From Spinellus fusiger (taxonomy: Eukaryota > Mucoromycota > Mucoromycetes > Mucorales > Phycomycetaceae): 50,224 bases of DNA. The translations under genes and the position numbers were made by a program. The stretch covers positions 1-50,224 of the forward strand of contig JALLLS010000140.1 in the NCBI GenBank assembly GCA_025094145.1, in the 5' to 3' direction. Of the stretch, positions 34,200-45,649 are shown piece after piece. The first letter of the stretch is position 1. Every line of letters begins with the position of its first letter. The notes below the pieces were generated by a model that did no database searches, was not told the origin of the DNA, and saw only the letters and a list, made by a program, of their open reading frames with translations.

Positions 34200-35935
34200 C
34201 ACTTTAGTGAAGATATTTGATTTGATTTATAGGTATATCATCTCATGGCCAGTCTTTATATAATAGATAGTATTTCTAGGATTAATTAGATCGCTTTTCA
34301 TACACGTGTTTAAGTTACATCATCTATGTCTTCATAGCCATTATAAGTAGTATAAGTGCTATACTTATCAATGTTAACTGTTATTCTAATATAGTTGACC
34401 AAATTTGTCTAGGTGTAGAAAGTTAGTTTTTCCTTGATTACAATTTCACGAGAAATACTTAGATATTTGAACAACAGCATCAGCTAATTAAAAATACAGA
34501 CGGTTCGTGTAACTACTACTCTAGAATTATAACATGCTATACTGAAGAGCCGATATTAAGGTTTGGGTATGCCTAAAGACTGAATAGGAAAAATTAACCT
34601 TTACCCACAAGCTTATATTGCATGAAGTAAAATCAATTCATTAAATATTTATGATGGAGGCACACCAGTAAATAATTACACGTTTCTGTACCATACCAAG
34701 GTTAGGAAGAGATATACACTAACTCTAGGATACTATCAATGGCACCATTGTTACTGTTAGAAGAATATAAATAGTCCCTATGACAGCCAGACTACATTAA
34801 GGATGACGATCAACTGCATGTAAACATTTCAAGACTAATTATTGTTTGCTATTCTATTTCATTCCTGCACATCCTACAAGACTCTTTCTATCCCATGCTA
34901 TTGTTTATATTTATTATATCTGTTTATTAATGACATGTGATCCAGAAAAAAAGTACATATTTATTAGAAACATACATAAAGTCTTAATCTGTCTTAATAT
35001 ACAGTGAACACTTACACATGTTGACCATATGTGTTATTTACATATAACGAACCGTTTTCTACGTGTGGTTAAGATATGTTACCAGGTAATATTGGTACTG
35101 GATGTCTTAAATAGTTTACTCTACCAACTACGTCACTTTATATCAGAATGAATACAGTGTTTTTAATACAGCAAAGTCAATGTGTTTTTTGTGTAGAGAT
35201 GTCAATACAGTGAATATTAATAGCTTTATTATTTTTAGTACTCTATAACTGAGGAATGACGACAAAAACATCAAAATAAATCTAAATAAAAACTCATGTT
35301 TATCTATTCTTATTACTATTATTCCTTTGGATAGGGTAATGATTGAGAATAAATAAGTTAATTTGAAAATATTCATATCAAAAGGAGGTAGCTTTTGTCC
35401 TATGCTTCATGTCATTTGAAGACTTTGTTTGCTTTAGTCACATACTATTAATTATTACTCAACTCATATTATTCAATTACTACTATTATTGTTATTTCAA
35501 GTTCATCTACTTTATTTTGAATTTAAAAATAATGAATAAGCATTAAAATTTGGTTATGAAATCTTTTTATTTACTTTAATTTTTTATGTTCAAAATTCAT
35601 GCAAGCTCAAAGATGGTAAGATTTAGGGCTGATGGGTTCAAAGATGAATAATCAATTCGCGTAAAAATCATCTATATTAAACAAAGGGGAAAAAATTATT
35701 TGTATTTATTTAGTTATAGGCTATCCTATTTGCACAAGAGTACATATATATAATTTACTGATATCTTCAGTAACAATCTATTGAATAGATGATAAATCAC
35801 ATTATACTTCCATAGATACAAACATATGAGTATAATCTATAATATAGTGAATTCTAAAAATGTTTTTAAGTTATAGATTCTTCGATTTTCTCTCTTATAT
35901 GTTATTCTAATTTTTCTATAAACTAATACCGCATT
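34200..35935. other. AT-rich intergenic region
   Basis: No gene supported. The segment 35205-35390 is a repeat shared with 44470-44670. Confidence 0.5.
35205..35390 (+). repeat. Dispersed repeat, direct copy at 44470-44670
   Basis: Shared blocks in the same order: ATACAGTGAATAT, TATAACTG, CTATTCTTACTA, then AATAAGTTAATT and ATATTCATATCAAAA (ATATCCATATCAAAA in the other copy). Divergent, about 190 bp, noncoding. Confidence 0.6.
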
Positions 35936-36268
35936 CAATATACAGTGGCGACTTCAAAATTATACAATGCAAAGATTTTGTCAATAGAATACAAAACACA
36001 AGTTTATTAGACAGAAAATCTTAGCAATAAGTACTGTCACCCTATGGTTTAATGAAAGCTTTAAATCTCCGAGACATGCTCTCAATGAGGCTATTGATAT
36101 TCTCCATGAGTATTGCTTTCCTATTCAAGTAGCAGGGCAACACTCAAAACCCTAAGAGTACTTTGGGCAGTCATTCTCTTTTGAAAATTGCAATACACTA
36201 TTTTCACTTATTATTGTCGCACTTTTGAAAAAAAAACTTCGCGCACAAGTGGAAAAAAACTTGTCGCA

Positions 36269-37470
36269 TTAATAAATTAAAAGATGGAGTATAAGTTGGA
36301 TGCGACAAATGCGACGTAAATGTTTTATTGTTAAAGAGGCTTCTCTTGTAAGCAATCCTCTGAGATCACTGAGAAGAACTTGGTTAGATACATCGGCGAT
36401 TTTAGATGATAGCGTTTCTTCTTCCAAGAGTCTTTCTCTTTTCAACTTGCTTTTGCAAACAGACCAGAATTGCTCGATGGGATTCAACTCTGGTGAGTAA
36501 AGAGAAAGATAGACACATCTATACCCACGGATTTCAATGAAGCTTTTAATGTCTTCATTCATATGGATAGGAGCGTTGTCCATAATCAAGTCATTGTCCT
36601 TGAAAACATCTGGATAATTGTCCATGACATCCATTGTATCGCTCAAGAAATTAAGATAGTGGCCAGTAACAGTGCCTTTGCTTTGTTTTTGAGAAGGCCC
36701 ACCAGATCCAGCAGTTTTTCTCTTCTTTGAAGCAGGCAACATTCGAGGCCGTCTTACTTTTATATTGACAAGGCCCTGAGCAGATGTTGCTCCCATAATA
36801 GTTGTTGTTTTGGCCCTCATTCTTGGTACTTTTACTACTGCACGAGTACCTACTTTTGACCAAGCAAAAGTACGCTTCATGTTGATGTGGAACGCCACCT
36901 CATCTATAAAGACATAGTTGCTCATGTAGTCCATGTCTGTCTCCATCCATTTTTTTACCCACTCCTTTCGATTCTTGATCTTTTCAGGACTATTACGATC
37001 AACTGAATGAAACTGGGCTTTTTTTAGACTGATCTTACAAAATTTTAGAGAGCTGTTTTCGATATCTCTAAATCAATAAAAGACGTTCTCAAACTCTCCA
37101 TCATTTGATCCAGGACTAAAGAGGGCTGATCATCCAATAAATCGACTAAAAATCTTTTGTGGCTATCGTCCAGTAGTGCTGGTCTACCAACTGGCCTTAC
37201 ACTACCTTCTTTTTTGGCAATGAATGTCTGAGGATTCTGCTGATCGTTTGAGTACCATCGCTGAGTAGTGCGTGGGTTGTTTTGAAGTTTCAGTGCAGTA
37301 GCTCTGACGCTCATACCCCTTTCATAAATTAATACAAATAACTGCTCTTTCTCAGAATCTTTGTAATGCCCATGGATGCCAGGATCTCTGTTATCCTCTT
37401 CCGTATTGACATCTCTGTCTACGAATTGTTGCACAGTTCTTTTTTCTGGCTTTTCAGGTGGTTTGAGGTC
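36269..37470 (-). pseudogene. Tc1/mariner-type transposase (insertion F)
   Basis: N-terminal part 37045-37470 (RTVQQFVDRDVN, then a helix-turn-helix with RGMSVRATALKLQNN and GRPALLDDSHKRF) ends at a TAA after SKTAL. A small indel follows, and the remaining 225-residue frame at 36269-36946 holds YVFIDEVAFHINMKRTFAWS (first Asp), DNDLIMDNAPIHM (second Asp) and YSPELNPIEQFWSVCKSKLK (third, Glu). All three catalytic acids are present, so one stop and one indel separate it from an intact gene. GC-rich TCGCAC/GCGACA motifs lie at 36217-36320, near the lower end; exact element ends were not established. Confidence 0.8.
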
Positions 37471-37699
37471 AAGGTGCTTAATTGGGTTTAGGTCAGGGCT
37501 TTGAGAAGGCCAATCTTTTATTGTGACTACCTATTTCCCGTTTCCATTCCTTTATCGTCTTTCACCCATGGCTACTGGTATTATCTTTCTATAAAAAACA
37601 TAGTCTATTTCTGGATTCATTATAGAAAGACAAGCCAGCTAAAAAAAAGACTTCTCCTTCAGGATCTTATAAGAATATCGATCTATCTCTTGATATATA

Positions 37700-39039
37700 C
37701 AGTCACACAACATTAGAAAGTATACGAGCCCATAATTTATACATTTTTAAACATGATTCTTCTTGTTTTTACCACTGAATCACATTCCATTAAGCAATCT
37801 CAAATGTCAAACGCAGAATCCTCAACTAAAAACTCTAGAGTTTATAATAAGCTTGAAGAAAGAGAGTACTGGGGTGTTTACTGGCTTAAAAAAGAAAAAT
37901 ACTCCATGGGTGCCATTTCAAAGGTCATTGGCATTAGCAAGTCTACTGTCCAAAAGACCATTAGTAGAATAAAGACTAATGGTACACCTCTACCAAGGCC
38001 TAGTTCTGGTGCACCAAAAAAACTTAACGAGAGAGACCTCAGACGACTTGAGGCTATTCTAAAAGGCAACCCATTTGTCTCCTATAACTTCATAAATTTG
38101 GAACTCAAGGCTCATGAGATAATCATCTGTAGAGCAACATTCATCAGATATATACATCAGATTGGATTTGGTTCCTACTTTGAAGCAAACAAGCCAAGGT
38201 CGTCTGAAGAAAACATGAAGAAAAGACTTCGTTGGGTGAAGGAACGGGTCAATTGGACTCCTGAGGACTAGAAACGCGTTGTAGGGTCTGATGAGTCACG
38301 ATTTGAAGTAGAGGGTTACCAGGGAGGAGCCAGAGTGATTCGAAAGATCGGCGAGAGGTATAGGGCTGCTCATATCATACCTACAACCAAATGGGGAAAG
38401 GCAGCATAATGATCTGGAGCTGTTTCTGGGCGGGTGGATTTGGGCCTTTGGTCTTTGTTGATGGCACTGTGAATCAGGACGTATATGTCAACATTTTGAC
38501 AGGAAAATTTCTGCCATGGTTCATTGAGTTGAATGAGGAGGATAAGGACTTTATATTCCAAGAAGATGGGGCTAGCTGCCATACATGTGGCTATACAACA
38601 TGGTGGAAAAGAGACACATGCAATCAGGCATTTTGATTACTGGCCTACACAATTACCTGACTTGAACCCAATTGAACATCTCTGGAGCTGTCTTGATAAG
38701 CTTATTGATAACAAGAGGGCCGGTATCAAAAATATCGATGAGCTCAAGACAGCTTTAGAAGAAGCTTGGGGAAATATCCACGTTGATCTTGCCGAACGTT
38801 TAGTTGGCTCAATGAAGGATCGCTGCCAGGCAGTTATTGATGCCAAAGGTGGCCCAACAAAATATTAAATAAAAACTTTTATATTTATATTACTATAGAC
38901 AATATGTTAAACTAGCTTTGTGTTGAATTTGAAGTCATTAGTATGTGTTTTGAGGTCGTAACATTTATATCCGTAAAGCATGCTTTTTTTCAGGATTTCA
39001 AAAAATGAAAATCGTATACTTTCTAATGTTGTGTGACTG
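37700..39039 (+). mobile_element. Tc1 transposon D, 1340 bp
   Basis: 28-bp perfect inverted ends beginning CAGTCACACAACATTAGAAA, with TA at both flanks. It interrupts the minus-strand transposase gene that runs from 39311. Perfect ends suggest it is among the younger insertions in the window. Confidence 0.95.
37753..38868 (+). pseudogene. Tc1 transposase of element D, three lesions
   Basis: About 370 codons. The order is helix-turn-helix (SMGAISKVIGISKSTVQKTI), GRP-like linker PLPRPSSGAPKKL, second DNA-binding part, first Asp in VVGSDESRFEVEG, second Asp in FIFQEDGASCH, third residue Glu in LPDLNPIEHLWSCLDKL, and the end DRCQAVIDAKGG. Lesions: TAG at 38269-38271 where Trp is expected after TPED (TGG to TAG), a frameshift near 38390 (KWGKG), and another near 38610 (TTWWK). 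An alternative start is the Met at 37804. Otherwise well preserved. Confidence 0.9.
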
Positions 39040-39311
39040 TATATTTATATATTCTTTCTTTTATCTCTTTCAATGATGATAGGTTTACATTCAGTGTCTC
39101 TTCCAGTCAGGAAGTCTCTAATTTCTTTGCGTCTCTTCAGAATATGAGATACAGTAGTAAAGTTCACAATAAAGCAATTGGTAATCATCACTTGGCTGAT
39201 GCTATTTACACTGTATAGAATGGGATAACGAGTAAAGTATTTCATACATCTTTCTAGTAGAAAGAGGCTTTGTTTCTTGCTCGGTAGTGTCGGACGAGTC
39301 ACACATTGCAT

Positions 39312-40245
39312 GAAGAAAAGTAATAGAATAAGAAGTGAAAAAAAAATCGATTAGAAAATCTAAAACTTGCAAGTGTTTCTTTTACTCGGTGTATAAAAAG
39401 GTACAGACAATATGCTCATATATTATTCTTTGTGGCCTGTTCAAAAAAAGGATAAACAAGTAACATATACTGTCCTTGCTCTTAATTTTCATGAATGATA
39501 CCATAATAGTGGATATTTGTCTTTATGAATATGCTTTTCTTTGTCTATTTACTAAGCGTAGATAGATAGATAACATATAGAGTATTATTGTGTTTATAGG
39601 TATGGCTAGAAAGATAGTACTGATAATAGCTATGATAGATGAAAATAGATTATAGAATAAATAGGTATAGCAAGACATAGTAATTCACTCATAAAGTATT
39701 TTTGATAAGAGTGGGTCCGATGTTTAGTATTCCGGTGCCTGAATACAAGTCATACTCTGAGTGGTGTATCAAAAAGCAAACAGAGATAAATGTAGAGTCT
39801 ATTTGATGTGGTTATTTTTATGCTCGTACCAAGTAAATTATCTATGCCAAGGTGTCTATACAAAATATTGTTTTATATTTCTAGTCAAATGATATATTTG
39901 ACTCTAGAATGATAAACAAAAGCCACCAAAGCAGTAAGATGAATAGAATAAAGAACAGAATAGAGTGTAACTGTACTGGAAAGGATATTTAGTAGTTGAT
40001 AAGGTATGTATCTTGGTCATTTAATAAGAAGTTGAGGGTAATTTTTTCTCTAGATAGAGTCATGTACTTGGTGTAAACGGTTTGCTTTATTTTAATGTAT
40101 TGAAAGAAGAATCTCTATGCAGTGAAAATCATAAATGCTCAGTGTATATCTTAGTCATAATTTTATATTTCCAAATAATACTTTGTCCAAAGCACAATAT
40201 CTTTGTTTACTTAAAAAATTTATTACGTATTACTTTTATGGCTTC
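39312..40245. other. AT-rich stretch upstream of the double-HTH gene
   Basis: No other gene seen. It presumably contains the promoter of the plus-strand gene starting at 40246; no clear TATA box was found. Confidence 0.5.
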
Positions 40246-41001
40246 ATGTCTACTTTACCTACCCATCAAGCAGCTAGCACCGAGAAAACAAACACTTCTG
40301 AGAAGATTGACCCTACTGAGAAAGAAGTCATCACCGAGAAAATAAACACCAGCGAACAAATAGACACTACCAAGAAAGCAGCTACTAATGAGCAAACATC
40401 CAACATCGAGCAAATAGCAAATAATGAACAGACAGAATCTAATGAGCAAGTAACCAGCACCAAGAAAACTCCCATTATTGAAAATGACACAAGTACTGGA
40501 AATACCTTTAAAACGGTTAGAAAAAGAATGATTGATGAAAAGATGATCAACACTATTTTACATGAGCGTAATGTCAATGGCCTCTTCCATAGAGAGATTG
40601 CTGCTATAGTTGGCACTAGCCTATCAACTGTTTCCAGAATATTGATAAAACATCACCCTGGTACCAAAAAGACTCGTAAGCCTTATAAAAAAGGGAAGCC
40701 TGTTGATGAAAAGATGATCAACGCTATTCTACATGAGCGTAATGTCAATGGTCTCCTCCATAGAGAGATCGCTGCTATAGTTGGCACTAGCCGAGCAACT
40801 GTTTACATAATATTGAGGATATTAAGAGAATGTAGGTCTTCTGGATTTATAAAAGATATAGAGACAAGATCCATCGTTGTTAAGGAAGAAGAAGTGGAGA
40901 AGTTGGAAGTGGAATCACACTCTACTCCAGACACTAAAGAGACTCAACATGAGGGTGAGCAATTCACTTGCACACTAGACCCACAAGATGAAGCAAATTA
41001 A
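40246..41001 (+). CDS. Protein with hexapeptide repeats and two near-identical HTH units
   Basis: 251 residues from ATG 40246 (MSTLPTHQAASTEKTNTSEK). An in-frame ATG at 40135 would add 37 mostly hydrophobic residues and is thought to be leader. Residues about 10-80 are an imperfect six-residue repeat ([TN]-E-[KQ]-[IT]-[DN]-[TS]; 18-bp units), hydrophilic and probably disordered. Two helix-turn-helix units follow, 57 residues (171 bp) apart: DEKMINTILHERNVNGLFHR then EIAAIVGTSLSTVSRIL, and DEKMINAILHERNVNGLLHR then EIAAIVGTSRATVYIIL. A Lys-rich linker, KKTRKPYKKGK, separates them and an acidic tail ends the protein. The HTH resembles those of Tc1-type transposases, but no DDE domain, terminal repeats or stops are seen. 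It may be a host gene derived from a transposase DNA-binding part. Function unknown. Confidence 0.7.
   Translation: MSTLPTHQAASTEKTNTSEKIDPTEKEVITEKINTSEQIDTTKKAATNEQTSNIEQIANNEQTESNEQVTSTKKTPIIENDTSTGNTFKTVRKRMIDEKMINTILHERNVNGLFHREIAAIVGTSLSTVSRILIKHHPGTKKTRKPYKKGKPVDEKMINAILHERNVNGLLHREIAAIVGTSRATVYIILRILRECRSSGFIKDIETRSIVVKEEEVEKLEVESHSTPDTKETQHEGEQFTCTLDPQDEAN
40534..40831 (+). repeat. 171-bp direct duplication coding the two HTH units
   Basis: GATGAAAAGATGATCAAC starts at 40534 and again at 40705. The next about 115 bp are roughly 90 percent identical, including many synonymous positions, indicating a fairly recent internal duplication. Confidence 0.85.
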
Positions 41002-43834
41002 ACAATTCATATGAATAAAATAGCCTGGGAAATGTAATAGGACCTTTTAAACTCAATTATTTTTATAAATATATATTTTATCTTGTAGTGTTATCACTAT
41101 TTTGGCATCAGTGGCTGTCTAGTATGAAATAGGCATAGTAGAGATAAAGGCGACTGTCACTTTAAGTGTCATTTATTTCAGTATTTGGTAGAATACATCT
41201 GAATAAGTCTCAATATTAGTATCTTTTCGATACGTCTCAGGGATCTTTAGAAAAGAGGTTCATGGTGTTGAATAGTACAAACATTATATATATAAAAGGT
41301 AGTGTTATAATAATACTAATAAAATAATTCTGAATTCATAATGACTCACTACTTTTTCCTGGTCACTTTATATAAGCATACACAGCAAATAGACACTCGA
41401 TGTTCACATACCATTACATCAAGGTAGCAAAAGAAACACATAAATACCCGTAGGCAGAGAAAAGCTAGCCTTTGTTTAATAACAAAGCAAGATGAATTGA
41501 ATGTCAATAATAGATATAAATATATATGAAATGTACAGTTTTGTGCTTGTATACCACCAAAAGTTAAAGCAGATAAAGCACCGTTTCTTCTTTACTACAT
41601 CCTAAATTATTTCGTCTGATAAATTTCAAGCTAAATTGTCGTCTTTGGGGTTTTAAGCCAATGATATACAGAACATTAGAACGTGTAGTTAAACTATGTT
41701 TTTTATTGACTAGAATTGTTACATGTTTTATACTTTTTCTAATGGTATAGATTCAAGGGTTAACTATCGAAATACTACGAACTATCGACAACCCTTGATA
41801 TTCGATAGAGTTCTCTTCTTAGTTTGGTAATAAATGAGTCCTAATTCTCAAGAGAGTGATCCTTCCCATTATGGTAAAAGTCTTCACGACAATACTGAAA
41901 CTTGCTTATTATTCCACTTAAGATTTGAACAAGGCAGAAGCCTGCCTGTCATTTATTATTATTAATAATATTAGAAACTTGCACCAGCTTTCCAAACGAT
42001 TTGTGAGTATAGACCCAATGCCTTGAATAAGATTGCACTTTTCTTTGGTTGATTCTGCTTTATCATGATACATAGCAGTGAAGTTTCGCTACTCCAAAAT
42101 CTGGCAATAATGTACATGTACTTACATTAAAAATGACTGCATATGTAATAGCTTTTCCCTTTTATATTTATCAATATATAACTGTAAATAGTCGGAGAGG
42201 ATCAAGATTAATGTGATAATAAGCATTGGCAGCTAATATTGATCTTCAGATTATGTTATCACTTGTTTTTTTCTAATGACTTATAGATTAGTTTCCTATA
42301 CTTCTTTTCTAACGACAGAGTGAGCCTTTTGTTTTTATTATTTTGTTTGGAAAATAGAAGCACGGATTCTAATCAATAGAAGAAAGTGAATCTACTGTCT
42401 ACCTGTTGAGATGTCTTTTTATCCTATGAGAGTTTCATTTTAAACTCTAAAAACAAAACAAAAAGAACTCGGAGTATAGTGCAGTCAGATTATTCTAAAG
42501 GTGGAGGCAGTTGGACCTTGAACTCACAATATCACTTTTGGTAAACATAAATAATAATAGCAATAGCAATAATAATACAAGGTCATTTAAACTGGCTCAA
42601 AAAGACCATGCAAGTGAGTGATTAAATAGATTACTATAATTCAATCCAGCAATTATAGAGCTTAAAAGATATAGGGCTGAAAAGGTGTATCTAAAATTAA
42701 GCATCCCTTGAATATTATCTGTACAACTGTATAAGGTATAAATCATCATATTCAAGTACTTCCAATCCTGCAGTCCCTCCATCCTTTACTCACTCACTAG
42801 GACAGAGGTGGATACGTACAAAAGATAAACAAAAGGAGGAAAAAGATACATAAAAAAAGAAAGGGAGAGGAGAGGAGAAGGAAAAGGGAGAAGGAAAGGG
42901 TGCTTCTATGTTGACAGAGTATCATTGGGTTTTCCATCTTGTTATAGCTTACTTTGAATGGACTATTCTTGTGATTTAATGATAGAAAGCAGAGTTATTA
43001 TTAAGTCATTGTAAACAGAACTCATCATAGAGTACATCCACAGCACTTGAATCGATTATTATTGTTAAGATCTGTCTAACATGCATCGTATTCGCAAATC
43101 TACTCACCTATTTATAGCTATTCTCTTTACGCACACAAGATAGACCGTCTTTGCACTGTCATGGTCTCAAAGTTAATTGTAGAGAATGTATAGGCATGAG
43201 TTTTTATAGACGGCTGGTTTGCTTAAAAGGGACCTACTAAGGAGTGTACTCTAATAAAGCAAAGTATTCACTCACACCCAGTCCCATTGCTCTTTATCCA
43301 GTTTTCCCAATTCTTACTGCATCACTCTTGTATTAAACAGCAGATGGGTTGATATCAAATAAGTAAAAAGAGATTAAATATAAATAAAGTTTATCAAGCA
43401 TATCTTAGATTGTATAAGGCACTACACTGGCTACTTACTGAGCCACTAAATTCAGTGCATGTCTTGAGTGTATTTTTAGCTTCCACAATTCAACTGATAC
43501 AGCGGAGGATTGTTTATAGAGTATTATGCAAAGAATAGTTTTTTTATATATGTTATTAGTTCGGCCCAAGGGTCTATCTATGAGTGTGATGTAGCTGTGT
43601 GTGCATGCCAATATTGCTTACACAGCAAGTCCACAAGAGTGAGATGAGTAATAGAGCAATGGAGCAATAAAATGCTATCAAAAGTCTTTCTTCTAAAACA
43701 GTATCGCTACTTATATTCGTAGTCTTCTTAGAATTCATATATTCTTCATATACATCACACTTATCTTTTCTTGATATTGCTTAATACCATCTAGCCCTTT
43801 TTCTTTTTCTCTAGTCTGTTTATATATATATATA
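41002..43834. other. AT-rich intergenic region
   Basis: No gene recognised. An inverted repeat with arms TTCAAGGGTT and AACCCTTGA lies near 41752-41796. A purine-rich run (GGAGAGGAGAGGAGAAGG) is near 42865. Short open frames lack family resemblance. Confidence 0.5.
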
Positions 43835-43839
43835 TATCC

Positions 43840-44030
43840 AACTTGTCTTTGTAGTGCTGATGAGATTGGTAAGTAACAAGCATGGTTTCGTCTTCCGAAA
43901 AGATCATTTTGTTGGATGGGAATCCGGGTGGAGTCATTGGTTGCATAGCCCCTTGTGACATTGAAGCTGAGAATTGATTCTAGTAAGCCCCTGGATTAGG
44001 TTCTTCTGTACTTGGCGCAGAAACCCACTG
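43840..44030 (-). pseudogene. Decayed C-terminal (DEK_C-like) end of a chitin synthase
   Basis: Minus strand reads VSAPSTEEPNPGAY, a TAG in place of a probable CAG (Gln), then NQFSASMS and GAMQPMTPPGFPSNKMIF, SEDETMLV and, after a one-base shift, TNLISTTKTSW, ending in a TA microsatellite. A Met/Pro/Gln-rich linker followed by FPS-x-x-MI-x-x-E and [DN]-L-[MI]-x-x-TKK is the layout of the DEK_C domain that closes class V-type fungal chitin synthases. It lies on the same strand as, and downstream of, the truncated chitin synthase whose last codon is at 45906. The identification is by motif and context. Confidence 0.5.
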
Positions 44031-44059
44031 CGCACATAGACTCTCTTTTATACATTTTT

Positions 44060-44430
44060 ATAAATATGTCTATACATTGTATGACTTGGTAAATCCGCCC
44101 AAGAATCGCATGATCAGCCATGATGAATAATGCAGGATGACCTCCATGCTATTCCAGGTTGAAAGGCTCTATCACTACAGGATGGTTCATTTGAATCAAC
44201 GATCTGTCTATCAAGACACCTAAAATTGCGCTATATCAGGCAAAACTTCTTCCGGAGTGCGTACAACCCACATAATGGACTGATTATTCTTGCCCTAGTG
44301 ACTACTTCTCCATAGATGGTTGAGAGCTGTCATCTGCCTTTCAATGTGTAAAGAGTAGATTGAAGACTATTCAAAGTTAATTGCATCATTCTATATTACA
44401 ATAAATAGGGTACTTATAATAGACTATAAG
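44060..44430 (-). other. Decayed coding-like sequence of unknown origin
   Basis: Minus-strand peptides MWVVRTPEEVLPDIAQF and VLIDRSLIQMNHPVVIEPFN, then HGGHPALFIMADHAILGRIY, are separated by stops and frameshifts. The composition is less AT-rich than the flanks. I do not recognise a family; it may be part of a mobile element or of the stranded chitin synthase 3' region. Confidence 0.3.
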
Positions 44431-44469
44431 AAGTTCTGTTTCTATAGAGTCAACCAATCTTTGCTGTAG

Positions 44470-44670
44470 GAATATAAATACAGTGAATATAAATAGTCTT
44501 ATAGCTCACTTGTAATACTTTATAACTGGGAAATAATAACATCAATACTAATAAAAAAGATGAGAGACAAATACACACCTGTCTATTCTTACTACTCATA
44601 GAGTGTATCTGCAGTCATAATTGAGAATCAATAAGTTAATTGGCAAATATCCATATCAAAAAGATTAAAA
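44470..44670 (+). repeat. Dispersed repeat, direct copy of 35205-35390
   Basis: Same ordered blocks as the other copy (ATACAGTGAATAT, TATAACTG, CTATTCTTACTA, AATAAGTTAATT), about 190 bp, noncoding. Confidence 0.6.
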
Positions 44671-45388
44671 AGATTTAAAAAAAGATTTAAAAAAAAAGAT
44701 GAGTATCTAAATAAGCACTTTCCCCCCTTGATTCAAATGCTCAAGGCACAAATGACACCTATTTAAGTTTTAAGTTTTATTTTGGTTTTAGTTTTATTTT
44801 TATTTTTATTTATACCTTGGATCCAGGTGAGATCACTGAAGCATACTGACTCAACCTCATTGAATTCTATATCTTTCTTGGTTCTATTCTAAAGAATTAG
44901 GAATCTATAGAAAAGGGCAGAGAGCCCACAGTATTCAATGATAATGTTTATTCTCTTGTCTACTAATTAATAAGAACCAATAATACCCCAAAAGAGCCTT
45001 CTTAATATGCTACTTCTATCCCTATGGTATTATAATGCATTTGTATTTTCCAAGGTGTTCATTAATTACGATTTTAGTATGATGAAGCTCTCATCAATGA
45101 GCCATTTTCCTCCTCCCATTTGACTGCCACCATACTGACTTTGGTTATCATACATACCTAACAATATTTCTGACTTTAAAGAGGTGTTATAATCTTCCCT
45201 TTGCGTCGTGGGAAGTATTTCTTTTTATAGACCGATGTTTGAAAATAAAAAGGCTTGAGTGTATCCAATTTATTATTATTATTATTATTATTTTTGTAGA
45301 ATACTTCACTATCAAATGATGGTATCCATAAAGTAGACTATTTATGAATAGATTTTTTTTATTACAATAATGCTATAGCTACTGTCTA

Positions 45389-45646
45389 CACACCAGGAGA
45401 TCTTTAGGATATAAAAGGAAATAGTCGAAATACAATTGTTTAAAAATGACACATCGATTTGAAAAGAAGCAAAAATAAATTAAGATGTATTCATCAACAC
45501 TATATTCTATTGATAATACAATTTGATAGTGAGGTATCCACAAAAGAAAATAATAATTTGGATACACAAACCTTTTGGTTTTAAACACAGTTCCATAAAA
45601 GGAAGGATATATCCCCGCCTAAAAGCCAGAAAAATCTCCTGGTGTG
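45389..45646. mobile_element. 258-bp MITE of the CACACC family
   Basis: Left end CACACCAGGAGATCTTTAGG and right end (reverse complement CACACCAGGAGATTTTTCTG), TA on both sides. The left 105 bp match the start and the right 110 bp match the end of the 1.2-kb element at 20997-22188, with the centre missing. The central block 45490-45600 also occurs at 28780-28910. Noncoding. Confidence 0.9.
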
Positions 45647-45649
45647 TAG

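Larger units (their letters stand above)
35936..39311 (-). pseudogene. Tc1-like transposase gene split by two transposon insertions
   Basis: Read on the minus strand: an 88-residue N-terminal piece with intact ATG at 39311 (FTTVSHILKRRKEI, then PIIIERDKRKN, a helix-turn-helix and linker), then insertion D (37700-39039). A decayed centre follows (KDNTSSHG, then DWPSQSPDLNPIKHL at about 37470-37520, the third-acidic-residue region, with I-K in place of I-E), then insertion F, then the C-terminal piece ENINSLIESMSRRFKAFIKP near 36050-36110. A possible terminal repeat starts CAGTGGCGACTTCAAAATTA at 35943; its partner beyond 39311 was not found. Much of the central catalytic region is missing. Confidence 0.6.
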
